This document shows, in pieces, positions 19,363 to 27,426 of a stretch of 64,000 nucleotides of DNA. The position numbers and the translations under genes were made by a program. The notes below the pieces were generated by a model. That model saw only the letters and a list, made by a program, of their open reading frames with translations, was not told the origin of the DNA and made no database searches. Each line of letters begins with the position of its first letter. The stretch's first letter is position 1. This DNA is from Lachnospiraceae bacterium P6B14 (lineage in GTDB: Bacteria; Bacillota; Clostridia; Lachnospirales; Lachnospiraceae), in NCBI GenBank assembly GCA_000687695.1, contig JHWZ01000009.1:1-64000 (forward strand), given 5' to 3'.

Positions 19363-20181
19363 ATGCAGGAATCGAATAAAAGGGAAATCAGAAAAAAGGC
19401 TGATGAGTTTAGGGCAAGATGTGTCGTCGGACGATATGGCATACTTGATCTTTTTAAGGATTGTGTTCGAAACGAGATGAAGCTGGTACGGTATCCGCTT
19501 GATGAGTCTGCGGGGCTTGGGTTTTCTCTAAAGAAGAAGGATGATATAATCATTTTTACTAACTCGTCTTCCAGATTGTCTCGCGAGATATTCACGCTAG
19601 CGCATGAAATCGGACATGCGCTACTGCATTTGGATACCGACCAAAGATTTTTGGATAACGATTCAACTGTATCCGAGAATACGACTGAGCAAAAGGAGAA
19701 GGAGGCAAACTACTTTGCTGCCTGCCTACTGATGCCCGACGATGATGTCCGAAGATTTGTGGATCTGGAGCTGCCGGAGTTCGAGGATAAGGGGCTATCC
19801 TCTTTAGATATAGCTCGTATCATGTCAGAGTTCGGAGTTAGTTTTGAGATGGCATTGAATAGGTTAAACTCTCTTGGAATCATTGATTCATCTCAGAAGG
19901 ATCGACTCGATAACGAGAGGGCGCAACGACGTGTCGGAAACCTACTGAAAAGCGTAGGGGAAAACGCCAGTTTAAACATATCGAGCGGAGCTATGTGTAT
20001 TCCGCATGAGTTTTTGGATTATGTGATATATAATTATAACCATAATGCGATTCCTCGAGAAAGATTGGAGCATGCGCTGGAATACCATCATTTACAAACA
20101 GAAGACATACATGATTGCCTGATGGAGTCAGCGGAGATTCCGGAGGACCTGGACGAGTTGATAGGAGAATTGCCATTTTGA
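19363..20181 (+). CDS. ImmA/IrrE-family (COG2856) metallopeptidase
   Basis: The 272-residue protein has the zinc-protease motif HEIGHALLH (within REIFTLAHEIGHALLHLDTD) and the downstream third-ligand region EKEANYFAACLLMPDDDVRR, both characteristic of COG2856. Family members such as ImmA and IrrE cleave their cognate XRE repressor. The C-terminal ~100 residues (from about 170) are specific to this protein and end on an acidic helix. It begins on the base after the XRE stop and overlaps the PIN gene by four bases. Confidence 0.88.
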   Translation: MQESNKREIRKKADEFRARCVVGRYGILDLFKDCVRNEMKLVRYPLDESAGLGFSLKKKDDIIIFTNSSSRLSREIFTLAHEIGHALLHLDTDQRFLDNDSTVSENTTEQKEKEANYFAACLLMPDDDVRRFVDLELPEFEDKGLSSLDIARIMSEFGVSFEMALNRLNSLGIIDSSQKDRLDNERAQRRVGNLLKSVGENASLNISSGAMCIPHEFLDYVIYNYNHNAIPRERLEHALEYHHLQTEDIHDCLMESAEIPEDLDELIGELPF

Positions 20182-20837
20182 GAGCATCTTTGGATACGAA
20201 TGTTATAATCCATATGTATAAGGCTGATCGTCAAGGGATTCTCTTTGACTTTTTTAACGAGGGTGTTTTTATCTATGAGCAGATACGAGTTGTGGAACTT
20301 GAGAATCATGGCGCAGAGATTTTGGATAAGGTGGACAAGGACATATCCGATGGGAAAATCAGGCTCTATACCGATGATGACCTGCGGGCAAAGGGGATGT
20401 ACAGAGTTTTTATGATGAAGGTTGAGGAGAATCGGCTTCTATACAATCCCGGGGATCTGGGTGAGGTATATGCGATTTCTTTGGCGCAAACACTTGGCGC
20501 GTATTCGATTGTAACTGATGACATCAAACAAGGTGGTCCATATATGTCTCTCCTACAGTTTGAGGGCGAGGAAATCATGCCGTTTTCTTTTGCTGATGTA
20601 CTCATATTACGTTATCTGCTTGGAAAGGCGGATGCACATCAAACGGTAAGAGATTTTGATGAAATCAATAACTCATCGGAGTTGGATTGGTCGTTCCGTA
20701 GCCATTTAACCCGGTTTATAAAACGGTTTATCAGAGATCCGTATAGAAACGAGGATGTTGAATGGTTAAAGACCTTAGCTGATTCGAACAAGATATGCGT
20801 CAGGGATAAGCTTATGGTGTTGAAGGGGATTATTTGA
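20178..20837 (+). CDS. PIN-domain protein (putative toxin or RNase)
   Basis: About 219 residues starting at TTG 20178 (overlapping the ImmA stop; GGAG about ten bases upstream). The N-terminus RASLDTNVIIHMYK is the first PIN Asp motif. GDLGEVYAISLAQTLG supplies the conserved Glu helix, and YSIVTDDIKQ the C-terminal Asp pair of the Mg-dependent nuclease site. The remaining ~90 residues are not recognised. Its link to XRE and COG2856 suggests a regulated toxin, but no antitoxin besides the upstream genes is visible. Confidence 0.7.
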   Translation: MRASLDTNVIIHMYKADRQGILFDFFNEGVFIYEQIRVVELENHGAEILDKVDKDISDGKIRLYTDDDLRAKGMYRVFMMKVEENRLLYNPGDLGEVYAISLAQTLGAYSIVTDDIKQGGPYMSLLQFEGEEIMPFSFADVLILRYLLGKADAHQTVRDFDEINNSSELDWSFRSHLTRFIKRFIRDPYRNEDVEWLKTLADSNKICVRDKLMVLKGII

Positions 20838-20864
20838 TAATGGGGATGTGTTCATGATAAAAGG

Positions 20865-20903
20865 AAGGCTCGGCTGGCGCTGAGCCATTTTCATGTTCGA
20901 TTT
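20865..20903 (+). terminator. Terminator-like hairpin after the PIN gene, duplicate of the 18874 terminator
   Basis: GGCTCGGC (20867-20874) pairs with GCTGAGCC (20879-20886; one G-T pair), followed by ATTTT. The sequence from AAGGCT to GATTT repeats 18874-18912 with only a few differences, so it acts both as a terminator and as the right flank of the module. Confidence 0.75.
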
Positions 20904-20976
20904 TTTGTTGAATTCCGGGGTAAGTCATGTTCGATTTTTTGTTGGATTCGGCTTGACATCATGTTCTATTTTTTGT
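20891..20976 (+). repeat. Three tandem 34-bp-spaced repeats overlapping a promoter
   Basis: TCATGTTCGATTTTTTGTTG starts at 20891 and 20925 and, as TCATGTTCTATTTTTTGT, at 20959, exactly 34 bases apart each time. The third copy fills the spacer between the -35 and -10 boxes of the AAA-DUF4143 promoter. The layout resembles operator sites for a repressor, but no bound protein is known. Confidence 0.8.
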
Positions 20977-20981
20977 ATAAT
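20953..20981 (+). promoter_or_regulatory. Sigma-A promoter of the AAA-DUF4143 gene
   Basis: TTGACA (20953-20958) and TATAAT (20976-20981) with a 17-base spacer, which is occupied by the third copy of the 34-bp-spaced repeat. The gene starts 52 bases downstream of the -10 box. Confidence 0.85.
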
Positions 20982-21033
20982 ATAGTCGGAAAAGTCCGTA
21001 GTTAAGCCATTTGTGTTGTGCGGAGGATAGCCT

Positions 21034-22380
21034 ATGGAAATCAAAAGAAAAGCATATCAAAAGCTTTCCGAATGGAAGCGGTCCTCGGATACGTCCAAGG
21101 CAATTATGATCAAGGGAGCCCGACGTGTTGGAAAGAGTTATTTGGCTGAGCATTTTGCCGCTAACGAGTACAAGACCTATATCCTCATAGATTTTGCCAG
21201 TCCGCTCCCGGGGACAAAAAGGATATTCAGTGAGTATGGTAACAAGAGCAGCCTTGATGAGTTCTTTAACCAGCTTTCTGTTTTATACGGGGTCCCTCTT
21301 CAGGAAAGGAAATCCTGTATCATATTTGACGAAATACAGAAGTATCCCAAGGCACGTGAGCTGGTCAAATACCTGGTTGAGGACGGGCGGTATGACTATA
21401 TCGAAACCGGATCACTCATATCGATAAAAAAGAATACAAAGGATATCGTAATTCCATCCGAGGAGGAGGAGCTTCTTTTGTATCCTCTGGATTTCGGTGA
21501 GTTTCTCGAAGCGGTATCGGATACGGTGACACTTCCCTTTTTACAGGAAAAACTTGAGTCAGAGCAACCTCTTGGAAACATGCTGCGTCCGGTGATGAAC
21601 AAATTTCGAACCTATATGATCGTGGGAGGTATGCCTCAGGCTGTGTCAGAATACGTGGATTCCGCCAATATTGATAAGGTGGAACGGATAAAGCGAGGAA
21701 TCATTAAGCTTTATCGCGAGGATATAGCCAAGTATGCGGAGAACTATGTCGCACAGGCGACTGCTATTTTTAACACAATCCCATCCCGGCTTGCCCACCA
21801 TGATAAAAAGATCAAATACTCATCTCTGGGGGTGGGAGACCGATCCTCGTATTATGAGGATGCTTTATTCTGGATCAATGATTCCATGGTCGGAAATATC
21901 TGTTATGGGACCGATGAGCCGGAACACTTCGGAGAGTTTATGGTTCAGGAAACCAGGCTCAAATGCTATATGGGTGATACGGGGCTGCTTTTGACGCTGG
22001 CTGCCGGTGAGAATTATTTGAAAAGTGATGTGTATAAATCATTTATGTCAGGAAAGCTTTCGACGAATAAAGGTATGATGACGGAAAACATTGTGGCACA
22101 GATGCTGACATCCGGTGGATACTCACTTCGTTTTTTCGAAACTATTGCAGATGACGGTAAAAAATATGAAGTTGACTATATTATTCCCGATAAGAACAAT
22201 GAGAATAAAACTGTGCCGATTGAAGTGAAGAGTGGCAATAACAAAAGGCATTCGTCCCTCGATTACTATAACAGTCATTTCGACAAAAAAACATCAAAAG
22301 GCATTGTGCTTACAAAGGGGGATCTGCAGATAACGGATGACTATCGAATCCTACCTTTGCCGATGGCGTATTTTCTGTGA
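21034..22380 (+). CDS. AAA ATPase with DUF4143 domain
   Basis: The 448-residue protein has Walker A IKGARRVGKSYLAE (about residues 27-40), Walker B CIIFDEIQKYPKA, an arginine-finger-type GS segment and a C-terminal DUF4143 nuclease-like region (VDYIIPDKN, then VPIEVKSGNNKRHSSLDYY with the D...E-x-K motif). The family is widespread in anaerobes and often horizontally mobile; its role is unestablished. GCGGAGG precedes the ATG. It is a single-gene unit with its own operator-like promoter and no terminator before the next promoter. Confidence 0.88.
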   Translation: MEIKRKAYQKLSEWKRSSDTSKAIMIKGARRVGKSYLAEHFAANEYKTYILIDFASPLPGTKRIFSEYGNKSSLDEFFNQLSVLYGVPLQERKSCIIFDEIQKYPKARELVKYLVEDGRYDYIETGSLISIKKNTKDIVIPSEEEELLLYPLDFGEFLEAVSDTVTLPFLQEKLESEQPLGNMLRPVMNKFRTYMIVGGMPQAVSEYVDSANIDKVERIKRGIIKLYREDIAKYAENYVAQATAIFNTIPSRLAHHDKKIKYSSLGVGDRSSYYEDALFWINDSMVGNICYGTDEPEHFGEFMVQETRLKCYMGDTGLLLTLAAGENYLKSDVYKSFMSGKLSTNKGMMTENIVAQMLTSGGYSLRFFETIADDGKKYEVDYIIPDKNNENKTVPIEVKSGNNKRHSSLDYYNSHFDKKTSKGIVLTKGDLQITDDYRILPLPMAYFL

Positions 22381-22389
22381 TGCGAAAAC

Positions 22390-22419
22390 TTGACTCATAA
22401 TGTCCTTTCGTTGTATAAT
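22390..22419 (+). promoter_or_regulatory. Promoter and 5' hairpin of the polysaccharide deacetylase gene
   Basis: TTGACT (22390-22395) and TATAAT (22414-22419) are 18 bases apart. Downstream, GACGAGCA (22440-22447) and TGCTCGTC (22452-22459) form a perfect 8-bp hairpin ending just before the GGAGG ribosome binding site, which could tune translation. Confidence 0.75.
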
Positions 22420-22471
22420 ATTCCACAGTAAAGTTTTGCGACGAGCACAACTGCTCGTCCCGGAGGAAATC

Positions 22472-23401
22472 ATGAAAAAAAACCACTATAGAAGCGGCAC
22501 AGGCCTCGGCACGGGCTCACCCAGGTCATCGAAAACCCGATGGAACATCCCGCGTATCGTAGCGGCTTGCGCATGTTTAGTCGGAGCGGTCATACTGATC
22601 CTGCTCGTCCCGAAACTGCTCGCATCGAACGACGAGGCGCCTGACAACGTAGCATCCAGGATCGTAAAAGACGACCCCGAGACCGATGGCGAAAACCAGG
22701 CACCGACCGCAACGCCGGAGCCCGTTCCCACGCCGGAGCCGACGCCTGAGCAAAAGAAAAAAGCGGTCGCGCTCACGTTCGACGACGGACCGAAAAGCAT
22801 CGAGGAAGACAAAGGGATCAAAGGTACAAACGGCCTTCTTGACACCTTAAAAGAATACGGCGCACACGCCACCTTCTTCGTACAGGGCTATCGCTGCGAG
22901 ATAAACAAAAAGATACTTAAACGCGAGATCGCTGAGGGACACGAGATCGGTAACCACAGTTGGGATCATCCGCAGTTGTCAAAGCTGTCTATGGAGGAAG
23001 TAAACAAACAGCTTAACCGTACATCGGAGCTCGTGAAAAAGCTGACTGATGGTTACGAGATCAAGCTCGTCCGCCCACCGTATGGTGCAGTGAGTGACGC
23101 GATGCGTAAACACCTCGACTATCCGATGATCATTTGGTCAGTAGATACACTCGACTGGAAGGACATTGATAAGTATTCCGCAGAGGATAAAGAGAATCAG
23201 ATCCTAAAGACAGTAAAAAAAGAGGTCACAGACGGTGCCATCATCCTGATGCACGATATCCATGAGACCTCCTGCGAGGCAGCTAAGCTCGTAGTGCCCT
23301 GGCTCGTAGACCATGGCTACGACGTCCTGACTGTATCCGAACTGATGGAGCGTAAGGGCGTGAACATGAAGAACGGAAAGGTGTACGCGTCGGCGGAGTA
23401 A
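22472..23401 (+). CDS. Membrane-anchored polysaccharide deacetylase (NodB domain)
   Basis: About 309 residues: a basic N-terminus, one membrane anchor (residues ~28-50), a Pro/Thr-rich linker (TPEPVPTPEPTPE) and a NodB domain. Catalytic motifs are LTFDDGPKS (metal Asp pair), HEIGNHSWDHPQL (His ligands), RPPYGA, DTLDWKD and ILMHDIHE. It probably N-deacetylates peptidoglycan or another surface glycan, as PgdA-type enzymes do. GGAGG at 22462-22466 sets ATG 22472 as the start rather than the in-frame codon at 22400. A strong terminator follows. Confidence 0.9.
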   Translation: MKKNHYRSGTGLGTGSPRSSKTRWNIPRIVAACACLVGAVILILLVPKLLASNDEAPDNVASRIVKDDPETDGENQAPTATPEPVPTPEPTPEQKKKAVALTFDDGPKSIEEDKGIKGTNGLLDTLKEYGAHATFFVQGYRCEINKKILKREIAEGHEIGNHSWDHPQLSKLSMEEVNKQLNRTSELVKKLTDGYEIKLVRPPYGAVSDAMRKHLDYPMIIWSVDTLDWKDIDKYSAEDKENQILKTVKKEVTDGAIILMHDIHETSCEAAKLVVPWLVDHGYDVLTVSELMERKGVNMKNGKVYASAE

Positions 23402-23496
23402 CCGGAGCTTGAAAGTGTCTTCGCTACGCGAAGACACGAACTTTCGCCTTCGGCGAAGAGTTCCCGGAACCTGAGTTCTCGTTGAGACAGTTATCC
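23402..23496 (+). repeat. Nested hairpins downstream of the deacetylase gene
   Basis: GAAAGTGTCTTCG-CTAC-CGAAGACACGAACTTTC forms one hairpin (about 23411-23446), overlapped by GAACTTTCGCC-TTC-GGCGAAGAGTTC (about 23440-23463). The two share GAACTTTC and are mutually exclusive. The CTACG loop recurs in the tRNA-cluster repeats at 27015-27165. Confidence 0.5.
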
Positions 23497-23538
23497 GCAA
23501 CAGAAAAAGCCCAGCGTCAGCTGGGCTTTTTCTGTTGC
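23497..23538. terminator. Strong bidirectional terminator
   Basis: A perfect 19-bp inverted repeat (23497-23515 with 23520-23538, loop GTCA) with A5 and T5 tracts on either side of a GC-rich heart (AGCCCAGC/GCTGGGCT). It ends the + strand deacetylase gene and the leftward tRNA-Leu, overlapping the tRNA 3' end. Confidence 0.93.
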
Positions 23539-23619
23539 GGGTAACCGGACTTGAACCGGTACGGGGTTGCCCCCGAGGGATTTTAAGTCCCTTGCGTCTG
23601 CCAATTCCGCCATACCCGC
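23536..23619 (-). tRNA. tRNA-Leu (anticodon TAA)
   Basis: On the minus strand a cloverleaf begins GCGGGTATGGCGGAATTGG, has anticodon loop CTTAAAA (TAA), a long variable arm (TCGGGGGCAACCCCGT) as expected for a class II tRNA, a GGTTCAAGTCC T-arm and a 7-bp acceptor stem closed by ACCCGC. CCA is not encoded. Its 3' end is part of the bidirectional terminator stem. Confidence 0.95.
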
Positions 23620-23686
23620 GATCAGATGCTTGTATATTATAGAGGATTTAGCTCTTTTTGTCAAGCATCCGTGATTGCTGTGTTTT

Positions 23687-25654
23687 TTAGCTGTCTGCCA
23701 GCTTTGACAGATCGAGTATGCCGCCTGATATGCAGGTGTCCTCGTACTGAGGATGTTTTGCTACGGACTTTAAAAGTCGTGCTTTTCTGGTTACGGCGTC
23801 GTCGTCCGGGTAGAGGACGGCGAGTCGGGCTACTGCGCCGGCAACGATCGGTGCAGAGAATGAGGTTCCGTCTACATAATTGTACTGACCGAGTTCCTGC
23901 TCGTCGGGTACAGGCTTTGATATAGACAGGTTGTCAAAGTGAGTGGTCGTTCCTATTTTTTGAGTTGTTTCTGGATTGAGTTTTCTCAGATCTATGCACA
24001 GATACGTTTTTGAGCCATAGGTAAAGATGCTCGTTGAGTATGCTTTCTGTAGTGATTGGCTCAGAGTATCCCACTCTATGGTGGAATGGTCACTTTCGTA
24101 ATAACTATTACAAAATGAAACGTTTAAGTTTTCTTCGGGCTTTAAGTTCAGGCTCGTTACGTCATAATACAAGCAATATGCGTTTGCTGTCGGGTTTTTC
24201 TTCTTTTCAAAGTACACTTCGTACGAGCCGCCGTTTTTGTTACCGTAGAAGTCATGTTTTGAGTGGGAAACCTTTATGAACGGTGTCTCCTTTCCGGTGA
24301 TCTGATCGATCGTTTTAAACCCTGTTCCGGGCGTATCGAAGTTGTCATAGATGGTGCATTTTTCTTTCTTTTCCTCTGCGGTGAAGAAATCCGGGATGTA
24401 CTGATGCGTGTGAGTAGTCGTGAGTATGTTTTCGCCGGGAGCGAACAGGTCCGTGGTATTTTTGCCGTAGTTTGAAAAGGAGGCGATCTCACCGTAGTAG
24501 TTAGTTGCTCCTACTGATACGACGTATTTATGATCGTACTGCTGGGGGGTGCCGTATTTATATACATCGGTATCCTGTCCTTCGTTTCCGGCCGCATAGA
24601 CCATCAGGGCGCCGGCTTTTCCTATGTTTTTTATGGCTGCATTTACAAGCGGGACGTCTTCATCTACTACTTCACTGGGTTCGTCGGATGCGGGATAGCC
24701 AAACGAACAGTTCACGGCGACTATATTTACACCGAGCTTAAGTGCTTTGTATATATATTCGTATGCCATGAGCTCGGCTTCCAAGTCATTGTTATCCTCA
24801 TCATCGTATATTCTCAGTGCCATGATGCGGGCATGTTTCGATATGCCTGCGATACCGATGCCGTTGTTGTTTTCAGCGGCGATCACACCTGCAATCTCAG
24901 TGCCGTGTGTTTGATTTTCATAAGGCATCGGGTCGTCATCGTCACACATGCAGTCGTAGCCATGTTTTCCCGGGAGTTTTTTCTTCCCGAACGGGTTTAC
25001 CCACATTACGTTTTTCAGGTCTTCGTGCTCATAGTCGACGCCGTCATCGACTACGGCTACCACGGGGACGTCCTTTTCGGTCGGCTCTTTTTCCTCCGGT
25101 GAGTAGTTGAGGGTGGCATCGTGTTTGTAGGTGGAGTTGTTATTGATAAATGCGTCGCCACCGAGATACCACTGATTGCTAAACAGCGGGTCACTCTGCA
25201 CGCTCATTTTCTGCTTCGTTTTGCAATGGTTTTTGGTGGCTATTTTTACATTTTTATATTTTTTGAGCTTGTTTACCAGCTGGCTTGCCGTGTATTTTCC
25301 GGTTTTGAGTGAGACGATGTAGGTCTTTTTGGCGGTAGACTTTTTCTCCGCTTTACCGAAGTCCATCACGTGTTTTACCGTGATGGTGCGGTCTGACGGG
25401 AGCGCGCCTTCGTGGATGAGCTCGGAGTCCGCGCCCGGAGCGAGCTCGAGTGAGATGATGGCTTCGCCGGGGACGTAGGGTGTGATACGGCTTTTGTTGG
25501 CGGCTTTTTTCGTGCGGCCTTCTGTGGCTCCGGTGTTTTCTGTGCCGGCGGCGTTTGATGTGGTAGCAGCCGGGTTTATCATGTATAACCCTGACAGGAT
25601 CATCGTCAGGGACATTGTTATCGATATTATTCTTTTTATGTATGATTTTCTCAT
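23687..25654 (-). CDS. Secreted subtilisin-like serine protease (S8)
   Basis: The 655-residue protein has a signal peptide (basic start, hydrophobic 9-25, cut near SNAAG), an inhibitor-I9-like prodomain (about 55-145) and an S8 domain with the catalytic triad Asp in VAVVDDGVD (about 203), His in THGTEIAG (about 250) and Ser in GTSFSAP (about 598). The oxyanion Asn is in YAAGNEGQ. A ~130-residue insertion separates the Asn and Ser motifs. GAGGAGG precedes the ATG. It is followed upstream by another secreted protein on the same strand, with which it may be co-transcribed. Confidence 0.92.
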   Translation of the reverse strand: MRKSYIKRIISITMSLTMILSGLYMINPAATTSNAAGTENTGATEGRTKKAANKSRITPYVPGEAIISLELAPGADSELIHEGALPSDRTITVKHVMDFGKAEKKSTAKKTYIVSLKTGKYTASQLVNKLKKYKNVKIATKNHCKTKQKMSVQSDPLFSNQWYLGGDAFINNNSTYKHDATLNYSPEEKEPTEKDVPVVAVVDDGVDYEHEDLKNVMWVNPFGKKKLPGKHGYDCMCDDDDPMPYENQTHGTEIAGVIAAENNNGIGIAGISKHARIMALRIYDDEDNNDLEAELMAYEYIYKALKLGVNIVAVNCSFGYPASDEPSEVVDEDVPLVNAAIKNIGKAGALMVYAAGNEGQDTDVYKYGTPQQYDHKYVVSVGATNYYGEIASFSNYGKNTTDLFAPGENILTTTHTHQYIPDFFTAEEKKEKCTIYDNFDTPGTGFKTIDQITGKETPFIKVSHSKHDFYGNKNGGSYEVYFEKKKNPTANAYCLYYDVTSLNLKPEENLNVSFCNSYYESDHSTIEWDTLSQSLQKAYSTSIFTYGSKTYLCIDLRKLNPETTQKIGTTTHFDNLSISKPVPDEQELGQYNYVDGTSFSAPIVAGAVARLAVLYPDDDAVTRKARLLKSVAKHPQYEDTCISGGILDLSKLADS

Positions 25655-25704
25655 ATATATCCTCCTCGACTTATGCTTTCGTCTTTTTTTTCTATCTGTC
25701 TTTC

Positions 25705-26841
25705 TCAGCGAATGATTACGCTTTTTCCGATACCGAGGCGTTTTCTGCCTTTGGCTGTTTTGGCGTATTTTTTCATCTTTTTGTTTTTGATTATCAGTTT
25801 TTTGAGTTTTTTACAGTGGGCGAATGCTTTGTCGCCGATCTCTTTTACGTATTTGCCGAGGATGGCTTTTTTGATTGGCAGGTATTCGAATGCGGCAGCC
25901 CCGATGGCTTCGACTTTATAGGTTTCGCCTGCGACTTTGATCGTGTTTGGCACCTTTAATGTTTTATAGTGAAAGTCGTCGCTTGTGGTCACGACGGTCA
26001 TGAGGAAGACGCCGTCGTGGAAGTCGGATTCGAACATCCTGTAGCAGATTTTTTTCTGTTCTATCTGGTATTCGTCGCTCAGGACCGAGCCGGTTTTTAC
26101 GTTTTCGGGGATGGAGAGTGACTCGGGGTAGGCGAAGTGTGTGTGGAAGGTCTCTGTGGTGTATGAGCCGTACTTCAGGGTGGATAATTCCTCCTCGATG
26201 CGGTAGATCTTTCCGTCGTTTACGCCGATATAGAGTCTTTTTGGGGCGTATGCGGCTTCCATGTCGTAGATGGTTGAGTCGGAGTCCGGCACCTCGGCGA
26301 TGTAGCAGAGGTGTTTTTCGCCTGATGGGCCGAAATCCCACGTGTTTCCGGCGTAGGTGTAGGTTTCCGCGAGCGGGAAGGTGGTGTGTTCTTTGTTAGT
26401 TTTTAATATGTATGGGAAGTTGCTATCCAGTGTTTTTTGCAGTTCTTTTGATTTAAGGGGGTAGTATTTGTAGACGGTTTCGCCGTCCATGTTTATGATC
26501 GGGGTGTAGATCCGGCTGGCGTTCGTGTCGATCCAGTAGATGAAGTCTTTGTCCGGCGTGAACTGATGGAACGGGTACTGCTCGGCGGAGATGTTGATCG
26601 CGAATGCGCCGATGCCGTTTACTCTGTCGTATGCCTGGTATGAATATGATTCTGTGTCTGAGTAGATAACGAGGCTGACGCAGTCCTCTTTTTCGTATTT
26701 GTCTATCGCTGCCTTTGCGAGCGCTGTGATCTGCGCGTCCGAGATGTCGGGGACGCCGGCTTTTGCAGCCGAGTGAGATGTTGGGCCGGCGACGAGCGCG
26801 AGCGCCAGGATAGCGGCTACTGTTCTTTTCATTCTCCTCAT
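25705..26841 (-). CDS. Secreted protein with BspA-like C-terminal module, function unknown
   Basis: The 378-residue protein has a signal peptide (residues 1-28, cut near AAKA) and a central region not recognised. The C-terminal ~90 residues have a BspA/LRR-5-like pattern: VEAIGAAAFEYLPIKKAIL, EIGDKAFAHCKKLKKLII. The tail (KKLKKLIIKNKKMKKY, then KRLGIGKSVIIR) matches that of the secreted protein at 41548-42750, suggesting a shared surface-retention or partner-binding module. GAGGAGGG is seven bases before ATG 26841. It lies just downstream of the tRNA operon terminator and 50 bases before the S8 gene. Confidence 0.7.
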   Translation of the reverse strand: MRRMKRTVAAILALALVAGPTSHSAAKAGVPDISDAQITALAKAAIDKYEKEDCVSLVIYSDTESYSYQAYDRVNGIGAFAINISAEQYPFHQFTPDKDFIYWIDTNASRIYTPIINMDGETVYKYYPLKSKELQKTLDSNFPYILKTNKEHTTFPLAETYTYAGNTWDFGPSGEKHLCYIAEVPDSDSTIYDMEAAYAPKRLYIGVNDGKIYRIEEELSTLKYGSYTTETFHTHFAYPESLSIPENVKTGSVLSDEYQIEQKKICYRMFESDFHDGVFLMTVVTTSDDFHYKTLKVPNTIKVAGETYKVEAIGAAAFEYLPIKKAILGKYVKEIGDKAFAHCKKLKKLIIKNKKMKKYAKTAKGRKRLGIGKSVIIR

Positions 26842-26864
26842 GATTTATCCCTCCTCTTCAGTTT

Positions 26865-26898
26865 AAAAAAGGGAATAGAATCTGATGATTCTATTCCC
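26865..26898 (-). terminator. Terminator of the tRNA operon
   Basis: Read leftward, a perfect 12-bp stem (26871-26882 with 26887-26898, loop TGAT/ATCA) is followed by T6 (26865-26870). It sits directly after the last tRNA. Confidence 0.9.
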
Positions 26899-26899
26899 A

Positions 26900-26973
26900 T
26901 GGACCCTCGGGGACTTGAACCCCGGACCGTCCGGTTATGAGCCGGATGCTCTAACCAACTGAGCTAAAGGTCC
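26900..26973 (-). tRNA. tRNA with CAT anticodon (probably Ile2, else elongator Met)
   Basis: The minus strand gives GGACCTTTAGCTCAG at the start, anticodon loop CTCATAA (CAT), T-arm GGTTCAAGTCC and acceptor end GGGTCC plus A. The GGACCTTTAGCTCAG start and CTCATAA loop resemble the lysidine-modified tRNA-Ile2 of Bacillus more than elongator Met, but elongator Met cannot be excluded by eye. Confidence 0.9.
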
Positions 26974-27014
26974 GAAGAAACACGTTATTTTCGGTTTTTA
27001 AAAGACAAAAACCG

Positions 27015-27165
27015 GAAAATAACGAGGGACGGTGTCCCTCTGTGTTTCTGAACATTTGCTACGCAAATGTTCTCGCGGTTGTTGGCCGTGTTCTGGAATA
27101 CAGAACACAGAAAATAACGAGGGACGATGTCCCTCTGCGTTTCTAGACATTTGCTACGCAAATGT
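27015..27165 (+). repeat. Two 56-bp direct copies of a double-hairpin repeat between tRNA genes
   Basis: Copies at 27015-27070 and 27110-27165, offset 95 bases. Each has GAGGGAC/GTCCCTC and then ACATTTGC-TAC-GCAAATGT hairpins. The outer pair of the second hairpin changes from A-T to G-C between copies, a compensatory change. Each copy is preceded by its own unrelated hairpin (26983-27023; 27089-27107). Confidence 0.8.
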
Positions 27166-27172
27166 CCGAGCA

Positions 27173-27244
27173 TGACCCCAACGGGATTTGAACCCGTGTT
27201 ACCGCCGTGAAAGGGCGGTGTCTTAACCGCTTGACCATGGGGCC
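27173..27244 (-). tRNA. tRNA-Glu (anticodon TTC)
   Basis: Minus-strand cloverleaf: GGCCCCATGGTCAAGCGG start, anticodon loop CTTTCAC (TTC), T-arm GGGTTCAAATCCC, acceptor end TGGGGTC plus A. CCA is not encoded. Confidence 0.96.
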
Positions 27245-27322
27245 AAATGAATAGGCAGCGTAAGCTGACCGTCTGACACACGCATCCGGTATTATCAGAT
27301 GCGATGTGGCAGATTCATTTTC

Positions 27323-27396
27323 CGACCCGGATGGGAGTCGAACCCACGACCTCCGCCGTGACAGGGCGGCGCTCTAACCAACTGAGCCACCGGGCC
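27323..27396 (-). tRNA. tRNA-Asp (anticodon GTC)
   Basis: Minus-strand cloverleaf: GGCCCGGTGGCTCAGTTGG start, anticodon loop CTGTCAC (GTC), T-arm GGGTTCGACTCCC, acceptor end CCGGGTC with discriminator G as usual for tRNA-Asp. First gene of the Asp-Glu-CAT operon. Confidence 0.96.
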
Positions 27397-27426
27397 AAAG
27401 TGCGATTTCAAGAAACGCACTAAGAT

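Noticed and set aside
26985-27281. Minus-strand open frame of 98 codons
   Set aside because: It covers tRNA-Glu and the hairpin repeats, so it cannot be a real protein gene.
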